DNA of 64,000 nucleotides from Actinomycetes bacterium (GCA_021822605.1 JAKAQL010000007.1:1-64000); one strand, 5' to 3'; shown: positions 50,534 through 60,874, counted from the first letter of the stretch. Made by a program: numbers and translations. The notes: a model not told the origin generated them from the letters alone.

Positions 50534-50776
50534 CTACTCCATCTCACTTCCATGTAGCACCATCAACGATCGGTGGTCCGAGCCTGCGAGCGTCGGATTG
50601 AAAATCCTCGCTTTGTACTCGACCACGATCGCAATAACCTCCGACACCGACTCCCTGACGACAAAACACGCTCCTGTTGTGAGTGTGATCACCGTGTCCG
50701 GTGTCGCTTCGATCTTCTCAATCAGATCTGCGTTCAGAATAACTGTCGATCCTGACAGCCGAGTTACCTCGATCAT
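50534..50776 (-). CDS. flbD: Flagellar FlbD family protein
   Basis: MIEVTRLSGSTVILNADLIEKIEATPDTVITLTTGACFVVRESVSEVI. Confidence 0.9.
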   Translation of the reverse strand: MIEVTRLSGSTVILNADLIEKIEATPDTVITLTTGACFVVRESVSEVIAIVVEYKARIFNPTLAGSDHRSLMVLHGSEME

Positions 50777-50849
50777 CGTGCACCTCCCATGTGCTGAAGG
50801 AAGCATCGGCACAAACCTAGGTCACCTCAAGGGTGAATAGGTGGCAATT

Positions 50850-52181
50850 TTAGGCCATTTGCACCAGAGATTGAAGAACCGAGGCCGTCGTCGAGACGAC
50901 CTTGGTGTTGGCCTGATACGCGGTCTGTGCGAGCACAAGGTCGGTCAACTCATTGCCGAGGTTCACATTCGACTCCTCCACTGAGCCACCCACGAAGGTC
51001 CCACGACCACCCGATCCCGCTGCTCCTAGTTGGGCAGTACCTGAGTTCAGAGTCGCCTGATAGAGGAGGTTCCCCTGCTTCGCAAGGCCCTCCGGGTTGG
51101 TGAACAGAGCACTCGCGATCTGACCAAGGACCTGCTTGGTTCCGTTCGCATAGGTACCCTGGACCGTTCCGTCTGATCCAATGCTAAAACCGGTCAGGGC
51201 ACCAGAGGGAGCGCCGTCTTGGTTCGTGACCGCTAGTGACGAAGAACTCCCAGCGAACTGCGTGACGGCGTTAGTAGAATTAACAGCCGGGAAATCGAGG
51301 TTCGCGGTATAGTTAGCTGGCAAGTTGTACGTCGCGGGAAATCCGCCTATGGTAGCCGTGCTCAGATTAGTGGTACTGCCATCGATGCTTTCGATCTGGC
51401 CAGTTGTCTCGTTGAAGGTGATCGGAGTTCCGCCAGAGATAACCCCGGATGCAGACTGCGTTGCCGTCGTCCCGTCGATCGAGAGGTAAGTGGGTGTCGT
51501 ACTCGTCCCTGAGGGCGGCACTGACGCCGCGACTTGCCACGAGCCTGGCGTTGTCGAACTCGGCATGAAGGTAAACGTAATTGGAATCGGATCACCCAGG
51601 GAATCGTAAGCGGTGGTCGTGACCGTCACTGGATTCGTTGCGCCGGCCGCCAAGTTGCCTCCCAAGGTGATGTTTTGAGTCGCTTTAGGATTCGCTACCT
51701 GACCTTGAGGAATCGTGATGCCGGTGAGTGGGCTATTCTGATTGATCTGGCCGTTCGCCCCTGGCGCCCAGCCCTGAACGATCGCACCGGTCGAGGTCAC
51801 GAGTTGACCAGCGGCATCGAGCTGAAGCGCACCATCGGTGGTGTAATAGTCCTGGCCGCCTTGAGAGACCACGAGGAAACCACTACCTGAAATAGCGAGG
51901 TCGGTCGAGACCCCCGTCTGTTGCAGTGTTCCTTGTGCGAAGTTAGTGTTATCGCTGGCGACCCGAACACCCGATCCCATCACAATCGGGTTCGTACCAC
52001 CTTGATTGCCAGCGACTGGAGCACCCGCCCCCTGAGACTGCTGATAGAGCAGATCAGCAAATTGGATCGAGGTCGACTGGTAGCCGACAGTATTGGAGTT
52101 AGCGATGTTATTGGCGATGTTGTCGAGCCACTGCTGATCGGCGTTGATACCGGTGATGGCTGCGGATAGAGACTTGGTCAC
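50850..52181 (-). CDS. flgE: Flagellar hook protein FlgE
   Basis: 443 aa; LDNIANNIANSNTVGYQSTSIQFADLLYQ, C-terminal EESNVNLGNELTDLVLAQTAYQANTKVVSTTASVLQSLV. Confidence 0.94.
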   Translation of the reverse strand: MTKSLSAAITGINADQQWLDNIANNIANSNTVGYQSTSIQFADLLYQQSQGAGAPVAGNQGGTNPIVMGSGVRVASDNTNFAQGTLQQTGVSTDLAISGSGFLVVSQGGQDYYTTDGALQLDAAGQLVTSTGAIVQGWAPGANGQINQNSPLTGITIPQGQVANPKATQNITLGGNLAAGATNPVTVTTTAYDSLGDPIPITFTFMPSSTTPGSWQVAASVPPSGTSTTPTYLSIDGTTATQSASGVISGGTPITFNETTGQIESIDGSTTNLSTATIGGFPATYNLPANYTANLDFPAVNSTNAVTQFAGSSSSLAVTNQDGAPSGALTGFSIGSDGTVQGTYANGTKQVLGQIASALFTNPEGLAKQGNLLYQATLNSGTAQLGAAGSGGRGTFVGGSVEESNVNLGNELTDLVLAQTAYQANTKVVSTTASVLQSLVQMA

Positions 52182-52285
52182 AATTTCCTCCTTGGAATAT
52201 ACAGATAGAAACTCGTCGTTTAGTTCGTGGTGATTGACTACAGATGGCTAATCCTCTTCAGGATCTGGTATGGCGTATGTGTTGA

Positions 52286-52744
52286 TCAGCTGCTCGTCCC
52301 TCCGATCGTCTGGCCGACGGCGGTCACCTCGGAGCTCGGTATCGCCACTCCATCGATATTGAGATTCAGCGATCCGTTAGCCATCGCGACCCCAGAGACC
52401 ACACCGCTGCCTTGAGAACCGCTAGCAGTGCTGTAGCTCACCGTCTGGCCGATCAGGCTGGAGGCGTTCACGACTCCTTCCTGAGACTGAAGCGATTGCA
52501 GTTCATTACTGACGCTATCGAGAAGCTGCACCATCGACAGACTTGAGGTCTGCTGCACCATCGCGCTCGGGTCCATCGGCGAGAGCGGATTCTGGTTCGT
52601 CAACTCAGTCACCAGAAGCTGCAAAAACTCATTCGATGACAGCGACGCAATCGAGTTGTTTGAGGTATCTGACGAGTTGGTGGTGGCATTGTTGGCCGCC
52701 CCCACCGCACTTGAGGCACCTACTGAACTTACAGGTAAGGTCAT
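52286..52744 (-). CDS. flgD: Flagellar hook capping protein FlgD
   Basis: 152 aa; SNEFLQLLVTELTNQNPLSPMDPSAMVQQTSSLSMVQLLDSV. Confidence 0.93.
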   Translation of the reverse strand: MTLPVSSVGASSAVGAANNATTNSSDTSNNSIASLSSNEFLQLLVTELTNQNPLSPMDPSAMVQQTSSLSMVQLLDSVSNELQSLQSQEGVVNASSLIGQTVSYSTASGSQGSGVVSGVAMANGSLNLNIDGVAIPSSEVTAVGQTIGGTSS

Positions 52745-52765
52745 AACCTTATCTTCCTTTCTTTT

Positions 52766-54055
52766 CTAGAGCCGTACATCGACAAGCGAATGTGCAACCG
52801 CAACCGTTGGAGATCCGGGTTCGGATACCAAAACAGGAACCGTGCCAGTCACCGGCATACCAGTTGCCGATGAGGACTGGGGTTGTTCCCCCTGACCTCC
52901 ACTGTGCTGGCCACCGAATCCAAGATCACGCTGCAGCGTGTTGGTCAAATCAGTGAGTTGCTGACTCACCATCCCCCTTGTCAGCGGATCAGCCACTTGG
53001 ATATGGACCTGAATCTCGCCTCCGTTGGAACTCACCTGTAGCTGCAGTTGACCGAGCTCCTTGGGCTCAAGCGCGATGGTGATCGTTCTTGGCAGATTGC
53101 CCTCTCTCACCACCTGAGCCACGATAGTGCCGAGTTGTCCGAGTGGGGAGGATGCCACCGCTTCACCGGTCGAGCCAGCCACAGGTGCTGCGGGAGGCGG
53201 CGCCACATCGAGGCGCTGAACAGGACTCGCCACATTCATCTCGGTCAGCGCGTTCTCCGGCGCGGGCTGATGCGCCGTGTGCGCCTCTCCAACAGTTAAG
53301 GAGGGGTTGCTGCTTGCCTTGGCATCCAGACGTTGACCCGAGATTTTAGAAGCGGCTCGTGGCGTAGTATGTGAGCGTTGCAATCCCTCAATCATGAGCG
53401 CCTCACGGCTGTCGTTGGCCGGTATCGACGCGGTTGTAGCTGCTAAGGTCGGGGAGATATCCTTTGGATCGTGATCCAGCGCGCTCACTGCTGAGGGAGC
53501 ACCGGCCTGGCGAGCCTTGTCCAGAGAGGTTTGGTCCGTCTCGACCTCCGCCTGGACATCGCTCGACGAAGATGTTACGGATATCAGCGTCGGTTTCGAA
53601 TTTGGTTCCTGGGCCTGGGAACCAACCCGTCGCTCCTCAACCGTCGCGGAATGGGTCTGTATACCTCCTGTATCGTGCGTCGTCAGGCTTGCTGACGCGG
53701 GCAGCGCCGTCGCGATCGGAATGACCGTCGCCGGATTGCCCCCCGTAACGATCGCAACTCCATCGACATTGTTTTCTGGCGTCTTGGTCTCGTGACCCTT
53801 TCCGTTATCCGGAGGCGAAGACGTCAGGGGCATCGTGATGGGGACGACTGATGTCGGCCGATACCTGTTCGTCGGAGGTCGGTTCAGTCCGGCCCGAACC
53901 TCCTCGAAGGTCGGCTGGCTGCGCGGCGGAGCACTACCGGTCTCAGGGCGCTCCTTGGCGCTAGCCCCACTTTTGGACTTGGGTTTCATCCCTGGAGGTG
54001 TCTGTGGCAACATCTCAAGAAGAGGAGTGGTCGACGGCTTAGCTACTGGTGACAT
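52766..54055 (-). CDS. fliK: Flagellar hook-length control protein FliK-like
   Basis: 429 aa; C-terminal TITIALEPKELGQLQLQVSSNGGEIQVHIQVADPLTRGMVSQQLTDLTNTLQRDLG; before flgD. Confidence 0.85.
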   Translation of the reverse strand: MSPVAKPSTTPLLEMLPQTPPGMKPKSKSGASAKERPETGSAPPRSQPTFEEVRAGLNRPPTNRYRPTSVVPITMPLTSSPPDNGKGHETKTPENNVDGVAIVTGGNPATVIPIATALPASASLTTHDTGGIQTHSATVEERRVGSQAQEPNSKPTLISVTSSSSDVQAEVETDQTSLDKARQAGAPSAVSALDHDPKDISPTLAATTASIPANDSREALMIEGLQRSHTTPRAASKISGQRLDAKASSNPSLTVGEAHTAHQPAPENALTEMNVASPVQRLDVAPPPAAPVAGSTGEAVASSPLGQLGTIVAQVVREGNLPRTITIALEPKELGQLQLQVSSNGGEIQVHIQVADPLTRGMVSQQLTDLTNTLQRDLGFGGQHSGGQGEQPQSSSATGMPVTGTVPVLVSEPGSPTVAVAHSLVDVRL

Positions 54056-55178
54056 TTTGGCCTCCCATCAGTCCCATGACTTCGGTCACGTAGTTCTGTG
54101 TCTGTGTGTACGGCGGAATGCCTCCGTACTGCTCCACTGCGCCGTCACCGGCGTTATAGGCGGCCAATGCGAGTGGTACTGATCCAAACTTCGTCAATTT
54201 CTGGGAAAGGAGCTCAGCAGCTCCATAGATCGCCTGATTGGGATTCATCGGATTGACGCCAAGCGAAGCGGCTGTCTGGGGCATGATCTGCATCAGCCCT
54301 TCGGCACCAGCAGAGGAGACCGCGGAAGGATTCATCCCTGATTCCGCCGTCGCCACCGAAGTCAAAAGGTTGGGCGGCAGGTTGTAGGCCTGTGTTGCTG
54401 CTGCAAAAATCGAGGATAGATCAGCGGGTGCGCTCGCCTCAGAACCATTCGTGGTGGGTGCGACACTTCGAATCTCAGTCGGATCTCCCACCGGCTGGAT
54501 CTGCACGGTTTGCCCCGTCTCAGGCGCATCAACCATGTAACCGTTACCGAGATAGATGCCGACGTGATAGGCGGGGTTACCGTAAAAGACAAGGTCTCCC
54601 GGTTGCGCTTCGGCCAACGAAGCGACTTGGGTTCCCACCTGCTCCTGCTGATCAGCCACTCGCGGCAGATCGATGCCTGCCTGTCCATATGCCCACTGCA
54701 CCAACCCAGAACAGTCAAACCCGGTCGACGGGGAGGATCCGCCCCATACGTAGGGCACGCCAATCTCGCCCAAGGCGTTGGCGACAGCTTGGGTCACCGG
54801 AGAGGCGCTCGAGCTGGCACCTCCAACAGCATCTACCGACGAGGATCCAGCGAGTGCCGCAGAGGCAGTCAGCGCTGGCGTCGTTACCAATCCAGTGTTC
54901 ATGACACCAGCAGTACTGGCCGTCGAGCCAAGCCCCAAACTCGCCAAGCCGGTGGCCAGTGATGTGCCAGAGCTCGTCGTGGCTGAGGAACCATCCGCAT
55001 TCGACGAACCGCTCGCCGCTGTGGGGTTGAGAATCGACCCGATCGTCGACTGCACCTGACTGAGGGTCTGGAGGAACTCGCTCGGTCCACTCGCTACCGT
55101 CGCCTGGCTCGCCAATTGGCTGAACGCATTGGAAAGATCGGTAAGCGCAGGAAGGGTTGTAGGAATAGCGTTCATCAC
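54039..55178 (-). CDS. Bifunctional peptidoglycan hydrolase: NlpC/P60 + lytic transglycosylase (SLT) domains
   Basis: 379 aa; IGVPYVWGGSSPSTGFDCSGLVQWAYGQAGIDLPRVADQQ...GDLVFYGNPAYHVGIYLG then LLTSVATAESGMNPSAVSSAGAEGLMQIMPQTAASLG...ALAAYNAGDGAVEQYGGIPPYTQTQNYV. Confidence 0.93.
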   Translation of the reverse strand: MMNAIPTTLPALTDLSNAFSQLASQATVASGPSEFLQTLSQVQSTIGSILNPTAASGSSNADGSSATTSSGTSLATGLASLGLGSTASTAGVMNTGLVTTPALTASAALAGSSSVDAVGGASSSASPVTQAVANALGEIGVPYVWGGSSPSTGFDCSGLVQWAYGQAGIDLPRVADQQEQVGTQVASLAEAQPGDLVFYGNPAYHVGIYLGNGYMVDAPETGQTVQIQPVGDPTEIRSVAPTTNGSEASAPADLSSIFAAATQAYNLPPNLLTSVATAESGMNPSAVSSAGAEGLMQIMPQTAASLGVNPMNPNQAIYGAAELLSQKLTKFGSVPLALAAYNAGDGAVEQYGGIPPYTQTQNYVTEVMGLMGGQNVTSS

Positions 55179-55588
55179 TCACCTCTCACATGACGGTCAA
55201 AGATTTGGCGTGCCACAAAAAAATCAAGAACCTCAACGAGTTCCCGACGATCACGAATCCGATCAAGTTCACCGATCGTCACGCTGCGCAAGTTCTCAAG
55301 GGTTCTTCGCTTTGCATCGATGCCGACCAACACCCGTTCCTGCACCGCCATGGTCTGCGCGGCCGCTAGGGCAAGTTCTCCATGCCGTGAGGCTAGGGAG
55401 AGATGCTCTGGTCCAAGCCATCCAAAGTCGTCGCGGGCCTCGACGACGGCGAGGTGGTCGTCCACTTGATCGAGTTCTGCACTCCGTCGCTGGGCAGCCT
55501 CTCGCAACTCGCGCAGGTGAGCCCAACGTTCGATCTCTTGCATGCGAAGCAACAGCGTCAACGCTCGTCGACGACCAGCCAAGTTCAT
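55175..55588 (-). CDS. fliJ: Flagellar export protein FliJ-like (start at MNLAGRRRAL)
   Basis: Charged coiled-coil protein, ATGA overlap with fliI; ORF open to 55624. Confidence 0.75.
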   Translation of the reverse strand: MNLAGRRRALTLLLRMQEIERWAHLRELREAAQRRSAELDQVDDHLAVVEARDDFGWLGPEHLSLASRHGELALAAAQTMAVQERVLVGIDAKRRTLENLRSVTIGELDRIRDRRELVEVLDFFVARQIFDRHVRGE

Positions 55589-56895
55589 TGCGCCACTCCG
55601 AGCACCTGAGACAACCTGGACCATGTCGTGGCCGCCGGAGTCAAATCCATCAGATCCTGAGCAAAGAGCTGGCTCAGACGAGGTACGACAGCGAGTGCTC
55701 GATCGACGTTCGGGTTCGAACCAGCTACGTAGGCTCCGAGATCGATCAGGTCGCGTACTTGATCGAGCTCTGCATAGAGGCGCCGGGCCTCGTGGGCCAA
55801 CGCCTGCTTAGGCTCATCGAGGATGGCGGTCTCCAGGCGTGAGATCGACTCCAGCACCGACACGGCTGGGTAGAGTCCACGCTGAGCCTGACTTCGGCTG
55901 AGGACAATATGGCCATCAAGCACCGAACGCGCCGAGTCAGCGATGGGATCATTCAGGTCGTCCCCATCGACGAGGACCGAATAGATACCGGTGATACTTC
56001 CGCGGCTGGAGGTGCCAGCACGTTCCAACAGTCGCGCCATCAACGCAAAGACCGAGGGCGGATAGCCACGCACGCTCGGTGGTTCCCCTGCCGAGAGTCC
56101 GATCTCACGCTGTGCCAGGCCGAGTCGAGTCAGTGAGTCCATCACCAGCAGCACTCGTTTCCCTTGATCGCGGAACCACTCTGCGACCCTCGTCGCCGCC
56201 AGTGCTGCGCGCACCCGTAACAATGGCGGTGCGTCAGAGGTAGCCACGACGATGGCCGCTTTGGCCAATCCCTCAGGGCCAAGATCGTGTTCGAGGAACT
56301 CTTTCACCTCGCGCCCACGCTCCCCAACAAGTGCCAACACGATTACATCGACGTCGGCGCCACGAATCATCATGGACAGCAACGAGGACTTGCCAACCCC
56401 AGCACCAGCAAAAACACCGAGTCGCTGGCCGACCCCACACGGGACCAACGTGTCGATGACCCGTATCCCAAGCGAGAGTTGTTCGTCGATAAGGGTGCGA
56501 TCCATTGGCGAGGGGGCCCGACCATCGATCACCACCAGGTCCTCTGGCGAGAGCGGTCCGAGTTGGTCAATCGGGCGCCCCTCCGAGTCCAGGACCCTTC
56601 CGAGGAGGGCTGGCCCAACCGGAAACAGTGGCGGGCGCTTGAGGGACCATGCTGGATTACCATAGCGCACACCGGTCATCTCCTTAAAGGGCATGCAGAT
56701 GAGCCGTTGATTATCGATCCCGACGACCTCCGCGATCAGGGTCTTGTTCCCTCCTAGGTCCACGACAACCGCATCCCCGATCCCCGCTTCGACTCCCTCA
56801 ACCTCTAGGTGCATCCCCACCAAACGACAGACGCGCCCCCTCGGTGTTGGCTCGACGACCGACAATAGCCGCTCTCGCATCAGATCAGGAATCAT
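55585..56895 (-). CDS. fliI: Flagellum-specific ATP synthase FliI
   Basis: 436 aa; GVFAGAGVGKSSLLSMMIRGADVDVIVLALVGERGREVKEFL, DSLTRLGLAQREIGLSAGEPPSVRGYPPSVFALMARLLERAG. Confidence 0.97.
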   Translation of the reverse strand: MIPDLMRERLLSVVEPTPRGRVCRLVGMHLEVEGVEAGIGDAVVVDLGGNKTLIAEVVGIDNQRLICMPFKEMTGVRYGNPAWSLKRPPLFPVGPALLGRVLDSEGRPIDQLGPLSPEDLVVIDGRAPSPMDRTLIDEQLSLGIRVIDTLVPCGVGQRLGVFAGAGVGKSSLLSMMIRGADVDVIVLALVGERGREVKEFLEHDLGPEGLAKAAIVVATSDAPPLLRVRAALAATRVAEWFRDQGKRVLLVMDSLTRLGLAQREIGLSAGEPPSVRGYPPSVFALMARLLERAGTSSRGSITGIYSVLVDGDDLNDPIADSARSVLDGHIVLSRSQAQRGLYPAVSVLESISRLETAILDEPKQALAHEARRLYAELDQVRDLIDLGAYVAGSNPNVDRALAVVPRLSQLFAQDLMDLTPAATTWSRLSQVLGVAQ

Positions 56896-57526
56896 GGTGC
56901 CAACTCCCCACTTCGTTCACGACCCTTTCGAAGGCCGTTGCGATGCGAGCGTCGAGGACTCGTGCACCAGACTCGATGACAAGGTCATGGGGGCCAAATC
57001 CCTCGCCGACGACGACCACTGCCTCAAAACCCTGGTCAAGTAACCTCGGAAGCACCGCGGAGTTCACCGCTTCTATGTTTTGCGCTGCCACCCGTACGAC
57101 AAATGTCTCATGGGTCGCCGCCGCTTCCGCCGTCTCATCAACGATCTTTTGGATGCGATCGACCGGATCGACGATCTCGGTGCGAAGGATCCGTTGAGTG
57201 AGTTCAAGAGCAAATCGAACGATCTCGGCTAGCTCCAACGAGAACTGGTGCGCTCGGGCCTGGTGCAGACCCCGGATCGCCGCATCGAGGAGTTCATTAT
57301 TCCTGCGATTGCGCTCCAACTCCTCCTTCACCTCTCGGTCGAGCACGCCCTTTGCATGGTCGATGCCCGCTGTGAAACCCTCGTTGCGAGCAAGTTCGAG
57401 CTCTTCGCGCCACTCGCTCATCGACCGTGAAGCGGTCGCACTACCAAGTCCGATATCCTCCAAGACGGAGTCGACTGAGGGTAGATCGAGACGGATGACG
57501 TCACTCGGATTCGATCGCGGATCCAT
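56885..57526 (-). CDS. fliH: Flagellar assembly protein FliH-like
   Basis: 213 aa; FliH/HrpE-like C-terminus, between fliG and fliI. Confidence 0.82.
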   Translation of the reverse strand: MDPRSNPSDVIRLDLPSVDSVLEDIGLGSATASRSMSEWREELELARNEGFTAGIDHAKGVLDREVKEELERNRRNNELLDAAIRGLHQARAHQFSLELAEIVRFALELTQRILRTEIVDPVDRIQKIVDETAEAAATHETFVVRVAAQNIEAVNSAVLPRLLDQGFEAVVVVGEGFGPHDLVIESGARVLDARIATAFERVVNEVGSWHHDS

Positions 57527-58536
57527 TAGTTCACCAGTTCCTCATCGGATCGAGCGATCATGATCTCGCCGGCTGCTTCAAGCTCTCGAACTGAACGAAC
57601 GATAGACGTCTGCGCCGCTTCGACTGTTGAGAGACGAACGGGACCAAGGATCTCGATCTCCTCCTCGAGGTCGAGCGCAGCACGCTCAGAGATGTTACTC
57701 ATGACTCTGGCAATCGAAGAGGAAGATACACCTTTGAGGGCAACCGCCAGATCCTTGGGGCTCACCTGTCGCAGCACGCGTTGGAGCGTGCGATCATCGA
57801 GTGCGAGAACGTCCTCAAAGACGAACATCTGCTCACGAATCCGATCGGCCAACTCAGGATCGACGGCATCGAGGTCGGAGAGGATACGACGCTCGGTGGT
57901 CTGATCGATGTTGTTGAGAATCTCGACAACAGAGCTGAGCCCACTATGCATCGCCACCGGACCAGCCTTGGTCAGTCCAGCGAGCTTGCGTTGCAGTATG
58001 ACGGCAGTCTGTTCGACAATCAGTGGATCGACCCGGTTGAGAAGGGCAATACGACGGGTTACATCGGCTCGCATCTCATCAGGCATCGCGCCCATGACCT
58101 CCGCGGCCATCGTCGAGTTGACGTGGGAGAGTATCAACGCCACCGCCTGTGGGTGTTCACCCTGCAAGAAGGAGGCGAGCTGAAAGGACTCGACGTGTGA
58201 AAGGAAAGAGAGGGGATTCTCGATCGAACGCCCAGAAAACTGGGCAAGGACCTCGTCGGCCTCATTCTTGCCGAGACGAGCCGATAGGATCTCGCGCGCC
58301 GCGTCCATCCCCCCTTGGCCAACCGTCTTGACCGCGATCACTGACTCGACAAACTCCTCCATCAGCTCTGTGATGGTCTCCTTCTCAAGACTCGGCAACT
58401 TGGCGATCTCGAGGGTGAGCGCCACCGCCTCAGTCTCGCTCATCGAGCGCAACACTCGAGCAGCAAGCTCCGTACCGAGTTGGACGAGCACTGCAGCCGA
58501 CTTCTGCATACCGGTGAGGTCACTGACCTGGGTCAT
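57526..58536 (-). CDS. fliG: Flagellar motor switch protein FliG
   Basis: 336 aa; LTGMQKSAAVLVQLGTELAARVLRSMSETEAVALTLEIAKL, EHPQAVALILSHVNSTMAAEVM, FVFEDVLALDDRTLQRVLRQV. Confidence 0.97.
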   Translation of the reverse strand: MTQVSDLTGMQKSAAVLVQLGTELAARVLRSMSETEAVALTLEIAKLPSLEKETITELMEEFVESVIAVKTVGQGGMDAAREILSARLGKNEADEVLAQFSGRSIENPLSFLSHVESFQLASFLQGEHPQAVALILSHVNSTMAAEVMGAMPDEMRADVTRRIALLNRVDPLIVEQTAVILQRKLAGLTKAGPVAMHSGLSSVVEILNNIDQTTERRILSDLDAVDPELADRIREQMFVFEDVLALDDRTLQRVLRQVSPKDLAVALKGVSSSSIARVMSNISERAALDLEEEIEILGPVRLSTVEAAQTSIVRSVRELEAAGEIMIARSDEELVN

Positions 58537-60078
58537 CTACCTCGCACCTCGTGATCCCATCCAGATTCTGAGTAGCTTGGCGACATCGTCTGGCTGCTTG
58601 TCGATGTAATCGAGCACGTCATCCGCTACAATCGGCTGTGCCATCGGCATGGAGAGAGCTGGCATTAACTGGGTGACGTCACCAGGTCCAGGGCCAAGTG
58701 CCATCGTTGGCGCAGCTGCGTCCAGGAAGAGGGGCTCTATCTCAGTGCGTGCCGAGGATCGTGCCATCAACAGGATGGCACCAACCACTCCGAGAACCAG
58801 CAGAAGGATTTTACCCAGCGAGAAGATCGACCCCAACGAGCTCGCCGCCGCAGGTGTCGCCGTCGTCTGCGTAGCAAATGGCAGCGCCACCACGCTCAAG
58901 GTATCACCGCGTTTGGCGACGATACCAGCGGCAGCCGCGACCATGTTCTTGATCTTGGCAAGCGAGTAACCACCCTTGAGCTTTGAGTTCACCGCTACCG
59001 CCACCGAGAGGCGTTGCACTTGGCCGGGCGCCTGCACGGTCGTCTGGTCGACCTGGCCGACGGCGTAGCTGTTATCTGTTGAGTTCTGTTTGTAGTTACT
59101 GTTGCTGCCGTTGCCTGCGGCGGGGGTGACGGCGCCAAGGGTTCCTCCCGCTACCGTACCAGCACCAGTGAAGGTCTGGGTCTGGGTATTGGATTGGGTG
59201 AGCGCCGATTGGGCCTTCCCTTTGACCGTTGGCACCTGCTGCGATTTGGTGGTCACCTGGTTGTAGTTGAGAGTAGCAGCTACGCGAACGTTGGCTTGAT
59301 TGGGACCAAGCACCGAGTCAAGCATCGACTGCAAACTCGCTTCCAGCGTGTTGTCATAGGATTGTGTCGCAGAGCTCGTCCCCGTTCCGGTCACCCCTTG
59401 GCCAGGTGCTGCCAAGACGTCACCGTTCTGATCGACGACGGTCACTCCGTTGGCGTTCATATTGGGGATCGCCGAGGCGACGAGGTGCACGATCGCCTGA
59501 ACCTGGGTTGAGGAGAGCGTCACACCGTTGTCAAGCGTGACGATGACCGAGGCGGTGGGGGTCTGGTTACCGCCGACGGCGAAGACATCAGTGGGGGGCA
59601 GGGCCAGATTAACCTGTGCCGATTGCACGCCGTTGATGGCCTCAATCGTCTGTTCGAGCTGACCCTGCAGCGCCTCCTGATAGTCGGCCTGCTGAGTTAT
59701 CTGCGAGGTGGTGATGCCGACGCTCGACAAGAGCGAGAGACCGACAGTCGAGTTGGCTGGCAGTCCGGCCTGTGCCATTGCGATGCGTTCTTGATCGACC
59801 ATGTTTTGGGGTACCTCTATTACTGACCCTGAATCTTCGAGCTGGTAAGGGACTCCAGCGCTGGCGAGCTTGGCGGTGATGGAACCGGCGTCCGAGGCCG
59901 ACAGGTTCGTAAATAGCACCCCATACGTCGGCTTGGAGGTCATCGACGAGACCACGAAGACAATGGCGACTACCATTGCGAGACCAACCAAAACGACCGC
60001 CTTCTGCCCAGTGGTGAAGCCGTCTGCGAACTTTTTGAGACTCTTTGTTACGTTCGACAAGGTATCCGTCGATGCCAT
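58537..60078 (-). CDS. fliF: Flagellar M-ring protein FliF
   Basis: 513 aa; YGVLFTNLSASDAGSITAKLASAGVPYQLEDSGSVIEVPQNMVDQERIAMAQAGLP. Confidence 0.97.
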   Translation of the reverse strand: MASTDTLSNVTKSLKKFADGFTTGQKAVVLVGLAMVVAIVFVVSSMTSKPTYGVLFTNLSASDAGSITAKLASAGVPYQLEDSGSVIEVPQNMVDQERIAMAQAGLPANSTVGLSLLSSVGITTSQITQQADYQEALQGQLEQTIEAINGVQSAQVNLALPPTDVFAVGGNQTPTASVIVTLDNGVTLSSTQVQAIVHLVASAIPNMNANGVTVVDQNGDVLAAPGQGVTGTGTSSATQSYDNTLEASLQSMLDSVLGPNQANVRVAATLNYNQVTTKSQQVPTVKGKAQSALTQSNTQTQTFTGAGTVAGGTLGAVTPAAGNGSNSNYKQNSTDNSYAVGQVDQTTVQAPGQVQRLSVAVAVNSKLKGGYSLAKIKNMVAAAAGIVAKRGDTLSVVALPFATQTTATPAAASSLGSIFSLGKILLLVLGVVGAILLMARSSARTEIEPLFLDAAAPTMALGPGPGDVTQLMPALSMPMAQPIVADDVLDYIDKQPDDVAKLLRIWMGSRGAR

Positions 60079-60134
60079 TTCTACTCCCTACCCAAATTCC
60101 AGTTGATTGAAATGAGCCGTTGAACTGTGTGACG

Positions 60135-60440
60135 CTAGAACTGTGTCGACATCACTTGGTTGATGGCACTTACCGCACCGTTGCGCAGCGCCACCACCAG
60201 CTGGGTTGCGAGCAGGGACTCGTTCGATGCCACCATGGCATCGCTCAAATTTGCTTGACCCGTCGCCACCTGCTGGGCCTGCGTCGCTGCTGTTGCCTGC
60301 GTACTTTGCAATGAGTCGACGGCGTTGCCAAGGATCTGGCCGAAGGAACTCGAGCCCGCGCCTGCACTCGGTGCAGTTGAACCAATCGGCGGGAGGTTCG
60401 CTCCGAGACTCGAGGTGATAGCGCCGATAGCTGGGATCAT
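60135..60440 (-). CDS. fliE: Flagellar hook-basal body complex protein FliE
   Basis: 101 aa; FGQILGNAVDSLQSTQATAATQAQQVATGQANLSDAMVASNESLLATQLVVALRNGAVSAINQVM. Confidence 0.93.
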   Translation of the reverse strand: MIPAIGAITSSLGANLPPIGSTAPSAGAGSSSFGQILGNAVDSLQSTQATAATQAQQVATGQANLSDAMVASNESLLATQLVVALRNGAVSAINQVMSTQF

Positions 60441-60874
60441 CAGCTCACGATCCCAAGGACTGACAGATAGGCAGCTTTGGCCTGGCTGATAACCGATGCA
60501 TTTGCCTCATAGCTGTATTGAGCGGTAACGAGGTTCCCGAGTTGGGTACCAAGGTTGACCCCTGGTTCCTTGACCATACCCTGCTTGTTCGCCAGCGTGG
60601 AGCTGGGATCGTAGGTAAGCTCACCGTTGGGCTTAGGTGTGACGATCGAACTCACCTGCACGCCATCACCGAGCGCATAGTTCGTAAAATTAGGAATGCC
60701 GGAAGCGTTTACCGAAGGTTTTGGAGCAACCAGGACCTCTTGCTCTTGGTATTGTGGTTGATTGACCCCGGCGATATCATTGGCATTGGCGATATTGGAA
60801 CCGATCGAATCGAGCCATGTCTGTTCGACACTAACGCCTGTTCCCGCGATATTGATTGCACCGAATAGTGACAT
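60440..60874 (-). CDS. flgC: Flagellar basal-body rod protein FlgC
   Basis: 144 aa; GTGVSVEQTWLDSIGSNIANAND, EPGVNLGTQLGNLVTAQYSYEANASVISQAKAAYLSVLGI. Confidence 0.94.
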   Translation of the reverse strand: MSLFGAINIAGTGVSVEQTWLDSIGSNIANANDIAGVNQPQYQEQEVLVAPKPSVNASGIPNFTNYALGDGVQVSSIVTPKPNGELTYDPSSTLANKQGMVKEPGVNLGTQLGNLVTAQYSYEANASVISQAKAAYLSVLGIVS

